Of a DNA stretch of 64,000 nucleotides, positions 1 to 8,938 are shown piece after piece. The translations under genes and the position numbers were made by a program. Every line of letters begins with the position of its first letter. The stretch's first letter is position 1. This DNA is from Paenibacillus sinopodophylli. GTDB taxonomy: Bacteria; Bacillota; Bacilli; Paenibacillales; Paenibacillaceae. The DNA is taken from positions 1-64,000 of the forward strand of contig NZ_VDBO01000005.1 in NCBI RefSeq assembly GCF_005930355.1. The letters run 5' to 3'. The notes beneath the pieces were generated by a model. It was not told the DNA's origin. It did no database searches and was given only the letters and a program-made list of their open reading frames with translations.

Positions 1-76
1 CCAACCAACCAACCAACCAACCAACCAACCAACCAACCAACCAACCAACCAACCAACCAACCAACCAACCAACCAA
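1..76. repeat. (CCAA)19 tetranucleotide tract
   Basis: Nineteen uninterrupted copies of CCAA begin at the first base and stop at 76. The tract may continue outside the window. It is either a true slippage-prone microsatellite or an assembly edge effect. No gene overlaps it. Confidence 0.95.
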
Positions 77-130
77 CACCTCAAACCGCTTACCGTGTTG
101 CTAGTCACGCACTTCAACACACATCTATAG

Positions 131-437
131 CTATCCTGCACGTCCGCAGGATAGAGACAGAAAAAGGGTCGTGAAAGGCAGCTATCCTGCACGCCCGCAG
201 GATAGGATTCTAAATGGAGCCCAAAATCGTGTGTTGAAGGTTCCGAAAGAGTGAAGTTAATGCAAACGTGCAGGATAGGCGGTAAAAAGTGTGCCAGAGG
301 GACGAAGTTGCTGCAGGAGTGCAGGATAGCTCATGTGAGGGAGTCAATTAATTGGTAGTCGAGTCGGCAACAGCCAGTCAGCAGAGCACAGCAAACAGCA
401 AACACTTCAGTTGCTATCTTGCACAATAGCAGGATAG
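131..437. repeat. Cluster of small palindromic repeats (CTATCCTGC/GCAGGATAG)
   Basis: The nonamer GCAGGATAG or its complement recurs here. Two full hairpins (131-154, 182-205) have perfect 9-bp stems and 6-base loops (ACGTCC, ACGCCC). A third (414-437) has a C-to-T change in the left arm. Lone half-sites lie at 270-278 and 321-329. This looks like a REP/MITE-type intergenic family or multiple sites for one DNA-binding protein. The remaining sequence up to the map gene (438-704) shows no gene I can support. Confidence 0.8.
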
Positions 438-704
438 GGGCGCGAGGCGGCAGTAGGTTATAAGTGAGCATAAGGTGGAAAACCTCCGTCAGTCTACCAA
501 CAGTTATTGCAAGCTAAAGGTGTCTATAATTTCGCCATATTGGAGGGCATGTGTCTCCTTTTCTGCGAATAAGTTATACATAAACGAATCCACTCGTTAT
601 GCCTGAATGATTTGCTGAACGATGTGGATTTTGTTACTGCAAAGCGTTGCTAGATGTTTTGCCACTAACTTGCTTCGTAAAACCTTAAGGAGGTTTGAAC
701 ACAC

Positions 705-1457
705 ATGGCAGTGGATCTGAAAACGAAGGAACATATTCGAGGTATTCGCAAGGCTGGCCGTATTGTCGCTGCCTGCCACAAAGCTCTCTCAAAACGGATT
801 GCGCCAGGGGTTACAACGCAGGAAATTGATCGATTTGTGGAGCGATTCATGTTGGATCGGGGTGCGACTCCAGCCCAAAAGGGGTATAAAGGTTATCCGT
901 TCGCAACATGTGCCTCTGTTAATGAGGTTGTTTGCCATGGTTTTCCTGATTCGGAACCATTGGAGACGGGGGATATTGTTACCATTGATATGGTAGCTGA
1001 TGTAGATGGCTGGAAAGCAGATTCTGCTTGGACCTATGCGATAGGGAAAATAAACACGGCTGCCGAAAAGCTGCTTTTGGCCGCTGAGCAATCGTTGCAG
1101 GACGGTATAAAGCAAGCAGTACACGGCAATCGGCTAGGGGACATAGGTTATGCAATACAATCTCGGGCAGAGAGAGCCGGATTCGATGTGGTTACCGCAT
1201 TCGTAGGCCATGGCATAGGCAGAAATATGCATGAATATCCAGAGGTCATGCACCGCGGCATACCTGGTCAAGGAATTGTGCTCGAGGAAGGCATGGTCAT
1301 TACGATAGAGCCCATTATCACTGCCGGAAGAGCGGATGTCTATATTGCGCAGGACGGCTGGATGGCGCGTACACGGGACGGTGCATGGGCAGCACAGTTC
1401 GAGCATACCGTTGCTATTACCAAGGAAGGTCCTATCGTATTAACACGTTGGGACTGA
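705..1457 (+). CDS. map: Type I methionine aminopeptidase
   Basis: Removes the initiator methionine from new proteins in the cytoplasm as a dinuclear metallo-aminopeptidase. The 250 residues match the usual length of a short type I enzyme without a zinc-finger extension. All five metal ligands are visible: D95, D106, H169 (in GHGIGRNMHEYPEV), E202 (in TIEPIIT) and E233 (FEHTV). They keep the spacing of the E. coli enzyme, offset by two. The substrate-pocket histidine lies in CHGFPD (H78). The start follows TAAGGAGGT at 686-694. It stands alone and converges with the next gene on a shared hairpin terminator. Bacillota often carry more than one map paralog, and this one is not in a ribosomal-protein context, so it may be a secondary copy (inference). 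Confidence 0.95.
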   Translation: MAVDLKTKEHIRGIRKAGRIVAACHKALSKRIAPGVTTQEIDRFVERFMLDRGATPAQKGYKGYPFATCASVNEVVCHGFPDSEPLETGDIVTIDMVADVDGWKADSAWTYAIGKINTAAEKLLLAAEQSLQDGIKQAVHGNRLGDIGYAIQSRAERAGFDVVTAFVGHGIGRNMHEYPEVMHRGIPGQGIVLEEGMVITIEPIITAGRADVYIAQDGWMARTRDGAWAAQFEHTVAITKEGPIVLTRWD

Positions 1458-1571
1458 AAAGATCTCTTGCATGAAAGCAACATAGAGACCGGATGATGCA
1501 GCCAATGCTGACTTCAATCGGTTATTTATAGAGAAGTACAATGGCACAAGATCATTGCTTTGGAGGAGTAA

Positions 1572-1608
1572 GAAAGAGGCAGGCGTCGTTATGACGCCTG
1601 CCTCTTTC
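1572..1608. terminator. Bidirectional terminator between map and the AraC regulator
   Basis: A perfect 16-bp stem (1572-1587 with 1593-1608) has the loop GTTAT. The stem outer arms are GAAA and TTTC, so T-rich tails exist for both convergent genes. Confidence 0.9.
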
Positions 1609-1612
1609 CTTG

Positions 1613-3856
1613 CTAGCTAAGCTTCGTTTTACGATAATCCGATGGAGTTACGCCGAAGCTCTTTTTGAACATGCGGTGGAAGTAAGAGCTGCTGGTGTAG
1701 CCGCTTTTCACAGCGATATCTACAACAGAGTAGTCGGTGTTCTCTAAGTATTCTTTGGCACGCTCGAGACGGACGGTATTAATAACATCAACGATTGCAG
1801 CCAATGTTTGCTGCTTATACACCCGGCTCAAATAGATGGAAGACATATCAAGCTCATCTGCAATCCAGTTGAGACTAAGATTCGGATTTGCATATTCTTT
1901 CTGGATGAGATCATTAATCCTGCGAATCAGATCACCTTGCTTTGTAGAACGCTTCGTCGACAGCTTCGCTTGAATGTCATCGAATAAGGCGAAGAAAACC
2001 TCATTCAGTTCCTCAATGGTTTCAAAATGATCTGGCGAAGGAATGTGAATGCTCAAGCTGGCTTCCACATCCAAGCTGTTATTTTTCTGAATAGTGAACA
2101 ATATATTGTTAACGGTCATCGTCAAATGCGAGATCGCAAGATGGACGACATGAATCGGAAAGGCGGCAGTTTCTTGTACAATTTCGGCGAACAGTTTTTT
2201 TGCTTCTTCCGTTTTTGAAGTCATCAATGCGTCAGTCAGCTTCCGCTCCTTGTCGACAGGGAAGTTATATTCTTTCGACTTTAAGGAAATGATATCTTCT
2301 GCATCAATGAGCGAGCCAAGCCCGTAAAATAAACGATGCTGGGAAGCCTCTTTGACAAGCTTGTACAGATTGGACAACTGCTGTGATTGGAAGCCTTCTG
2401 GGCTGTAGGTCACCGAAAGACCGATCTTCAAGAAATCCAAAGAGGATTGCTGAATTTGGGTCAACATATCACGAAGCAGAGCATCGTCAGGCTCTTCTGA
2501 ATGATCGAGACGGTTAAGCAGCATAATGACGTAATCCGCGTCCATATCAACGGTTTCAACACGGTAATGCTTCAATCCAATTTCCCCGCCGATGTTCATA
2601 ACGGCGAATTTGTAGACATGCAGATCGTCGCCGCGCGTTTGCTTCAAGGCAGCAAGCTTATCGATTCGCAGCATGACAACCCGATAACTGGAATTGAAAT
2701 CGAATGTGATGCCGCTTTGCAGCAGCTTCTGCTGCTGTGAGCTCGTTTGCAGCGACTGTGACCCTTGAATCAGGCTTCGCAGCATATTTTGCCTAATGGT
2801 ATAGGAACTGTTTCGCTTCTCGGTTTCCAGAATGTTCATTTTGTTCATGATTTGATGAATAGGACGGTACAGCATGCGAGACAGCAACCATGAAATAAAT
2901 AAGCCGATGACGAGAATAATGACGGCGATTAGTATTGTCGTGTTCCGGATGGAATAAATAGCCTTCGTCACTTGCTTGTATGGCGTTATGCGTACATACT
3001 GCCAATCAAGCGTATCTGGCGAGGTAAAAGTAATAAGTGATTTCTTACCCTCAAAGTTGGTAACTACATAGCCAGATGGCTGGTTTTTAATGTTCTTGTT
3101 AATAAAATCGGAATCCTTATCGTTAACGGATCTTGGAAGAAGCGTATCGCCCGATAGTAAACGATCCTCATTGTCCAAGATATAGGATTTTCCTTCATTG
3201 TCGCTTTTATTGACACCGATATCTTTATTAATCCAAGCAGACGAAATATTGATAATGACGGCAGAGTTAATTTTTTGTGTTCTGCCGACAGCATCATAAC
3301 CTAGATAGGTGTAGGCTTTCGTTAACTGCTCTCCATTCAGATTTTTGGTAACATACGTCCGAGGAATAGGTGTAAACGGACGGTACTGCTTGAAATTATC
3401 AAGAATGTCGAGAATACCTTGATCCGCAAGGTTGTCCTTACTGAATGTACCACTTTCGCCTTGCCGTCCAGCTGTATAGAATTGACCATTGGCCGAATTG
3501 TATACATAGATCGATTCAATGAATGGCATAGAGCTGAGGTAGTTGTTCAACTCGTTCATCGCGGCCGTCACATCATAAATATTCGGATCGTTATAAAACA
3601 TAAGCTTGGAGATGGTAAAGGTTCGATACATTTGGAAAGAAAGCGATTGGGCGCTCTCGGTCATGCTGATTACTTCTTTACTTGTTTGGGTTAGGTTACT
3701 GACATCGGATTGGTAAGCCTTCTTCAAATCGATCTGCATGTAAGTGAAGAAGTAGAACAAGGAGGACACTAATAAGGTAAGTACAATGCACAAGGTAATT
3801 GTGAACAGTAGTTTACTGTATAATTTCCCGTTGTTTTTCAATTGTACGGCTGGCAC
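1613..3856 (-). CDS. Membrane-anchored AraC-family regulator of the adjacent sugar transporter
   Basis: Predicted ligand-sensing transcription factor of 747 residues. A transmembrane segment near residues 15-37 is followed by an extracellular sensor region of about 260 residues. A second membrane segment near 310-330 leads to a cytoplasmic linker and a C-terminal AraC-type double helix-turn-helix (about 645-745, ending in SGYTSSSYFHRMFKKSFGVTPSDYR). This layout is typical of Paenibacillus one-component regulators placed next to LplB/YtcP-type transporters. The start is GTG at 3854-3856 with GAGGGGGAG just upstream. It is divergent from the ABC importer at 5243, about 1.4 kb away. Its likely job is to sense an extracellular oligosaccharide and activate that importer (inference from position). 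Confidence 0.9.
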   Translation of the reverse strand: MPAVQLKNNGKLYSKLLFTITLCIVLTLLVSSLFYFFTYMQIDLKKAYQSDVSNLTQTSKEVISMTESAQSLSFQMYRTFTISKLMFYNDPNIYDVTAAMNELNNYLSSMPFIESIYVYNSANGQFYTAGRQGESGTFSKDNLADQGILDILDNFKQYRPFTPIPRTYVTKNLNGEQLTKAYTYLGYDAVGRTQKINSAVIINISSAWINKDIGVNKSDNEGKSYILDNEDRLLSGDTLLPRSVNDKDSDFINKNIKNQPSGYVVTNFEGKKSLITFTSPDTLDWQYVRITPYKQVTKAIYSIRNTTILIAVIILVIGLFISWLLSRMLYRPIHQIMNKMNILETEKRNSSYTIRQNMLRSLIQGSQSLQTSSQQQKLLQSGITFDFNSSYRVVMLRIDKLAALKQTRGDDLHVYKFAVMNIGGEIGLKHYRVETVDMDADYVIMLLNRLDHSEEPDDALLRDMLTQIQQSSLDFLKIGLSVTYSPEGFQSQQLSNLYKLVKEASQHRLFYGLGSLIDAEDIISLKSKEYNFPVDKERKLTDALMTSKTEEAKKLFAEIVQETAAFPIHVVHLAISHLTMTVNNILFTIQKNNSLDVEASLSIHIPSPDHFETIEELNEVFFALFDDIQAKLSTKRSTKQGDLIRRINDLIQKEYANPNLSLNWIADELDMSSIYLSRVYKQQTLAAIVDVINTVRLERAKEYLENTDYSVVDIAVKSGYTSSSYFHRMFKKSFGVTPSDYRKTKLS

Positions 3857-3922
3857 TCAAACTCCCCCTCTATGTGTATGTATGGTAGCTTGCCGGACGA
3901 ACAGCTTTGTTCACTATTATCA

Positions 3923-3936
3923 GGAAAGCGCTTCCG
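3923..3936. promoter_or_regulatory. Candidate cre (CcpA) site
   Basis: GGAAAGCGCTTCCG matches the cre pattern TGWAANCGNTNWCA at all but three constrained positions. It sits about 70 bases upstream of the AraC regulator start, where catabolite repression of a sugar-uptake locus would be expected. Confidence 0.4.
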
Positions 3937-5242
3937 TATAATCGCTGTTTAAAAATAGGGTGAGTTTTGAAATTGTACGAATAATTCACTCTGCACTCAC
4001 TAGGTGCTTTCATTATTATAATCGTCACCTATTGCTAGGTGCAATGAATGAAATTTATGAAGGTGAATGAAGCTGATTTTATGAAGTGAACAATCTATAC
4101 CAAAGTGAACTTACTGGTGAAATCCTGTGATTTTAGTGATAATAAGCCGCGTTTTCCTATAGAAAGTCACTGAATTCGGTGCTAATCACAGAAAATGGGA
4201 TTTATGCGCACCTTGCAATTTCGACTGCTGCATAGCCGACTTGGATGTCGCACAAGTACGACAATGTGCTGCTTGTGGATGTAGTTGAGAGTTAATGAGC
4301 GTATGACGAGCATGTGAATATTGAATGCGTAAGTGTGAGGTGTCCATACAGACTTGTATCTCAATTGCTTCATATGCCATTTTGGAAGGAGCAAAGGTGG
4401 TGGCAGCAATGTTACTTCCATTAATGAAGCTGAACGGAGGACTGTTGGTAAATGCTTCTGGCTTCATTAAGATGGAGGAATCAGCTTATATTGACCAGCT
4501 CGCCAATTAAAAGATAAATGATTTGGCCTGTTTGGAGCCGTTTGGTGTAATGAATCTGCAACAAGCATAAGACTTTTCGTACAACCAGGAGGCTGCCCAT
4601 CCCGAATAAACGATCGGGTAGACAGCCATCTGGTTATTTTTATAACTGATTCTCAGTTAAATCACTTGTTCATGTACAAAAGAGCATTCCGATCATGTGT
4701 AGAATCGCGGAGTAACCATACAGAAGGTGCTGAGAAATCAGGCTTTTGCACATTGGATATGGCAGAGATGCACGGTTTTAAGCCATGCACCACTCGAAGA
4801 GGTGTTTCTTCTATATAATATACAGGCGTTTAAGAGCCTAAGGATAGTTCGCTCGACAACATTCTACGAAATTCGCCCTGCAAAGTCCCGATTTTCAATC
4901 CGTAATTAGTTACGAATACCTATTCAGGGTGATCGGATTTATGCTTCTTTTGCGCACAAAGCTAGTGAATTCAATGGTTTCTGCATAAAAGTTTAAATCG
5001 TTCACTCGTTCATTCACTATTTCGTTCACTGAATTTGCTTTCTTACTCTATCCCGCAAATGCCTGAAAGATGTACGTTGTTAACAGAGCAGACGACCTAC
5101 TAGCGAACACAACTGACACCGCTGCCCTAAGAGCGGAAGAACGTTTCGCGAGTAGTAGTATAAGCAGCGCATGAGTGCATCATGTATGCGTTCTTATATT
5201 AGAAAAATAGAAAAGAACGCTGTGAGAGGAGACATCATCTGT
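3937..5242. other. Long intergenic region between the AraC regulator and the importer
   Basis: No gene could be supported. A 61-codon open frame at 4325-4510 has no clear ribosome site and no recognised family. It lies just upstream of a strong plus-strand terminator (4583-4640), so it may be the remnant of a lost gene. Many short frames follow. The block 5010-5040 repeats GTTCACT/ATTCACT-like words, which might be regulator sites. Confidence 0.4.
4583..4640 (+). terminator. Orphan rho-independent terminator
   Basis: Nested stems AACCAG/CTGGTT, GGCTG/CAGCC and CCCGA/TCGGG are followed by TTATTTTTAT. It is oriented for plus-strand transcription, but no intact gene precedes it. Confidence 0.75.
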
Positions 5243-6166
5243 ATGTTGAAAAAAAATGGATTGCTTAAGGAACTGGTAACGAACCGTATACTCTTCCTTA
5301 TGTTACTGCCGGCATTAATCTTCTTCCTAATTAACTCGTATGTACCAATGGTAGGTGTATATTACGCCTTCACACGTTTCGACTTCAACACAAGCTTGTT
5401 CAACAGTCAATTCGTTGGACTCGACAACTTTAAGTTTCTATGGCAATCGGGGGTTCTTGCAAGGCTAACCTTAAATACGATTGGGTACAACATTGTATTT
5501 ATTCTACTCGGAAACGTACTGGCCATTGCGCTGGCGATTCTTCTAAGCGAGCTGCGGTTGCAGTGGTTTAAGAAGCTCACGCAATCGATCATGTTCCTTC
5601 CATACTTTGTATCTTTCGTTATTCTAAGCGTTATCGTGTATAACATCTTCAACTATGAGAGCGGATTCCTGAACTCAACACTGAAATCATTTGGAATGGA
5701 AAGTGTTGACGTCTACAATACACCATGGGTATGGATATTCTTGATCATTATCTTCTACCTATGGAAAAACATCGGATACAGCATGGTTATCTACCTAGCT
5801 TCTATTACAGGCATCAGCGAAGAGTATTATGAAGCTGCCAAAATCGACGGAGCGAACATTTTCCAACGTATCTGGTATATCACGGTTCCAATGCTTAAGA
5901 CGACCTTCGTTATGCTCCTGCTGTTCGCACTCGGCAGCATTATGAAAGGACAGTTCGATCTATTCTACCAACTCATTGGTAACAATGGCGTTCTGTACAA
6001 TACGACAGATATTCTTGACACGTATGTGTATCGTTCATTGAAAGTAACATTCGATATCGGAATGTCGACTGCAGCGGGTCTTTATCAATCGCTATTCGGA
6101 TTCGTGCTTATCATGACCGTCAACTACATCATTAAGAAAATTAACGACGAATACGCATTGTTCTAA
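5243..6166 (+). CDS. Carbohydrate ABC transporter permease, LplB type
   Basis: Inner-membrane component of an importer for oligo- or polysaccharide breakdown products. It is 307 residues with about six hydrophobic helices. The EAA loop that docks the ATPase reads EAAKIDGANIFQRIWYITVP. The ATG at 5243 is preferred over the longer frame from 5171 because GAGAGGAGA lies at 5224-5232. It is first of three genes (permease, permease, lipoprotein). No ATPase is present, as is usual for these Paenibacillus operons, which probably share one MsmX-like ATPase encoded elsewhere (family knowledge plus inference). Confidence 0.93.
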   Translation: MLKKNGLLKELVTNRILFLMLLPALIFFLINSYVPMVGVYYAFTRFDFNTSLFNSQFVGLDNFKFLWQSGVLARLTLNTIGYNIVFILLGNVLAIALAILLSELRLQWFKKLTQSIMFLPYFVSFVILSVIVYNIFNYESGFLNSTLKSFGMESVDVYNTPWVWIFLIIIFYLWKNIGYSMVIYLASITGISEEYYEAAKIDGANIFQRIWYITVPMLKTTFVMLLLFALGSIMKGQFDLFYQLIGNNGVLYNTTDILDTYVYRSLKVTFDIGMSTAAGLYQSLFGFVLIMTVNYIIKKINDEYALF

Positions 6167-6216
6167 AAGATCTGAAGTATAGGCTACAAGCCAAGCTTAC
6201 TGTAGGAGGTTCTAAA

Positions 6217-7107
6217 GTGAAAATTAAAGACGACAGTTATATGAAGTGGTTTAGACTCATTGCATTCGTAGTCATACTAGGAGCGACGGTTCTGTGCTTG
6301 TTCCCGTTCCTGCTTATCATATCGGCTTCTTTCACACAGAATGATGCGATTATCAAGGATGGCTACCATCTGATTCCGACCGTATTCTCCTTCGAGGGTT
6401 ACGCGACGGTGTTCCGTTTTCCTAAGCAGGTATTGACTGCATATGGTGTTACAACGATGACAACGATTATCGGTACGACGCTCGGCTTGTTCTTTATGAC
6501 AATGGCCGGCTACGTTCTACAGCGTAAAGATTTCAAATACCGGAATTTTTTCGCCTTCATGATCTATTTCACAACGCTGTTCGGTGGCGGACTTGTACCA
6601 TGGTACATCTTGATTACGAAGTACCTGAAGCTAACCGATAAGCTTGAAGTATTGATTTTACCAGGCCTTATGACGCCTTTCCTTATTATATTGATGAAAA
6701 ACTTTATTCGCTCCGCCGTTCCAGATGAAGTCATTGAATCCGCGAAAATCGATGGTGCCAACGACTTCACGATCTACAGCAGAATTGTTCTGCAGCTTTC
6801 TATGCCGGGTATCGCAACGGTAGGCTTGTTCCTAGCGCTGCACTATTGGAATGATTGGTTCACTTCTTCGTTGTTCATCAACGACACGACGAAGTACCAG
6901 CTGCAATACTACTTGTACAACGTTATTAACGCGATGAGCTTCGTGGCACAAATGGGCTCAGGAACAGGCGTCTCGCTTGGAGATATGCCGACCGAATCAA
7001 CGAAGATGGCAATGTCCGTTATCGTTACAGGACCAATCCTATTCCTGTACCCGTTCGTACAACGTTATTTCGTAAAAGGATTGACGATTGGCGCAGTTAA
7101 AGGTTAG
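6217..7107 (+). CDS. Carbohydrate ABC transporter permease, YtcP/AraQ type
   Basis: Second membrane subunit of the importer (296 residues, MalG-like fold), with the ATPase-contacting loop ESAKIDGANDFTIYSRIVLQ near residues 172-191. It starts with GTG at 6217 after GTAGGAGGT (6202-6210). It is 50 bases downstream of the first permease and clearly cotranscribed. It would form a heterodimeric channel with the preceding protein. Confidence 0.93.
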   Translation: MKIKDDSYMKWFRLIAFVVILGATVLCLFPFLLIISASFTQNDAIIKDGYHLIPTVFSFEGYATVFRFPKQVLTAYGVTTMTTIIGTTLGLFFMTMAGYVLQRKDFKYRNFFAFMIYFTTLFGGGLVPWYILITKYLKLTDKLEVLILPGLMTPFLIILMKNFIRSAVPDEVIESAKIDGANDFTIYSRIVLQLSMPGIATVGLFLALHYWNDWFTSSLFINDTTKYQLQYYLYNVINAMSFVAQMGSGTGVSLGDMPTESTKMAMSVIVTGPILFLYPFVQRYFVKGLTIGAVKG

Positions 7108-7178
7108 AACTAGACGAGGAAAGAGTTATTCCGAATCTAGCTAACATAGATAAGTACTTATTAAAAGGGAGGATTCAC

Positions 7179-8765
7179 ATGACTAAGAAAGCAGTAAAAA
7201 CGGTCACTATGTTTCTATCAATTATCATGTTTATCAGCGTACTAGCAGCTTGCGGATCGAACAACAATGGAAATAGCGGCAACACGGCTACCAACGCCCC
7301 GAAAGAGACAGAGGGCACAACAAACGAAGGTACAGAAAAACCAGGTATCGACACTTCGAAAAAAGTGGAATTGCAATTTTATATGCTAGGTGATGCTCCA
7401 AAAGACATTGCATCTATTCAAGAGCAAGTAAACAAAATGGCATTGGAAGATTTGAATGCTACCGTTAAATTCAACTACACTTCTTGGACAGATTGGGATC
7501 AAAAATACAAACTGCTTCTAGGTTCAGGCCAACAAGTTGACTTGATCTTCACAGCAGAGTGGACACAATACCAATCGTATGCAAAAAAAGGTGCATTCCA
7601 GCCGCTTGATAAAATTCTTCCTGTAGCTGCACCAACACTTAACGCTTATGTACCAGCAGATATGTGGGAAGCTGTTAAAATCGACGGCCAAATTTTCACA
7701 GTTCCAGCTACGTACAAAGAGTATGTAACGAACGGTTTTGTATGGCGTGAGGATCTTCGTGAGAAGTACAATCTGCCTAAACCAGTTGATGTTGCAACAT
7801 TCGAGCAATACTTGGATGGAATCAAGAAAAACGAGCCGACAATGACACCATTGTCCATGAACTCTGATGTGAAAACGAACCTTATGGATGTGTACAAAAG
7901 CATTGCACATACGCCAATCGGCGCTCTTCCTTACGGTATTGAAGTAGACTACAAAACACCAAGCGACGTAACTAGCTACTGGGGTTCAGATGTACAAAAA
8001 GAAGATTTAGTAACGATGAAGCGTTGGCAGGATAACGGCTACATGGTGAAAAACGTTCTAGCCGTTAAAGATACATTGCAAGATCAAGTAACAAGCGGTA
8101 GAGCAGCAGCTCTTCTTGGCGACAACCCTACTCGTTTCAACGATATGGTTATCAAAATTCAAGCGACTCACCCGGACTGGAAGCTTGGCTACCACCCGTT
8201 CCCATTAACAAACGGAATTGCAACACCGGTTCACCCGATCCACAACGGTTTCGCTATTCCAGCTAGCAGCAAAAACGCTGAGCGCGCACTTGCGTTCTAC
8301 GAGAAAATGGTAACTGACAAACGTTATAACCTTCTTACACAGTACGGCGTTGAAGGCAAAAACTATGAAATCAAAGACGGCTACTACTCTATGCTTGGCG
8401 ATTCCAACTCCAATGGTTTCTCTCGTGAGGGTATGAACGGCTGGGCTTGGAGAAATCCCGAGTTCATGCTATTCGACAAAAACTATGATGGCGTAAAAGC
8501 AATCTTCGATGAACTTGATAAAATCCAAACACCGGATAAGTTCACAGGTTTCGCTGAGGACTACACAGCTTACCAAGCTGAGAGAGCAGCTCTTGAGCAA
8601 GTGGAGAAGCAATACCTGTTCCCGCTTAATGCTGGTCTTGTGAAAAACGTGGATGATGGCCTAGCTACTTTCATGGAAAAAGCAAACCAAGCTGGTCTTG
8701 AAAAAATTCAAGCTGAGTACACAAAACAATGGCTTGCTTATGTAGAAGCACAAGGCATTAAATAA
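7179..8765 (+). CDS. Extracellular solute-binding lipoprotein of the sugar importer
   Basis: Family 1 extracellular binding protein, 528 residues, large like LplA. The lipoprotein signal ends in the lipobox VLAACG (Cys about residue 25) followed by an N/G/T-rich tether. It captures the substrate at the cell surface and feeds the two permeases encoded just upstream. The ribosome site AAGGGAGG precedes the ATG. Codon use is highly optimised (uniform CTT/GTA/ACA choice), suggesting strong expression. The downstream GH43-bearing surface protein points to plant-type galactan or arabinogalactan fragments as a possible substrate; this is inference. Confidence 0.93.
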   Translation: MTKKAVKTVTMFLSIIMFISVLAACGSNNNGNSGNTATNAPKETEGTTNEGTEKPGIDTSKKVELQFYMLGDAPKDIASIQEQVNKMALEDLNATVKFNYTSWTDWDQKYKLLLGSGQQVDLIFTAEWTQYQSYAKKGAFQPLDKILPVAAPTLNAYVPADMWEAVKIDGQIFTVPATYKEYVTNGFVWREDLREKYNLPKPVDVATFEQYLDGIKKNEPTMTPLSMNSDVKTNLMDVYKSIAHTPIGALPYGIEVDYKTPSDVTSYWGSDVQKEDLVTMKRWQDNGYMVKNVLAVKDTLQDQVTSGRAAALLGDNPTRFNDMVIKIQATHPDWKLGYHPFPLTNGIATPVHPIHNGFAIPASSKNAERALAFYEKMVTDKRYNLLTQYGVEGKNYEIKDGYYSMLGDSNSNGFSREGMNGWAWRNPEFMLFDKNYDGVKAIFDELDKIQTPDKFTGFAEDYTAYQAERAALEQVEKQYLFPLNAGLVKNVDDGLATFMEKANQAGLEKIQAEYTKQWLAYVEAQGIK

Positions 8766-8777
8766 GCATTGAAAACT

Positions 8778-8820
8778 GGCTGTCTCAAAGGTAGAGCTTC
8801 TACCGATGAGGCAGCCTTGA
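8778..8820 (+). terminator. Terminator after the importer operon
   Basis: GGCTGTCTCA (8778-8787) pairs with TGAGGCAGCC (8807-8816) around an inner GGTAGA/TCTACC stem. The trailing T-run is weak, so partial readthrough into the next gene is possible. Confidence 0.7.
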
Positions 8821-8833
8821 TTGTAAAGAGTTA

Positions 8834-8847
8834 AGACAGCGCTTACA
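8834..8847. promoter_or_regulatory. Candidate cre (CcpA) site upstream of the GH43 protein
   Basis: AGACAGCGCTTACA fits TGWAANCGNTNWCA with two mismatches at constrained positions. It lies about 90 bases before the start of the giant surface protein and is consistent with carbon catabolite control. Confidence 0.4.
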
Positions 8848-8938
8848 AATTATCCATATATTTGAAAATACAATAACTTGAAGGTAACGACCTTCTCGTA
8901 AGCGCTCCAATTCGACCGAATGGGGGGAACAAAGCTCG

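Noticed and set aside
131..437. CRISPR array
   Set aside because: The repeats are hairpins at irregular spacing with different flanks; there are no regular spacers and no cas genes in the window.
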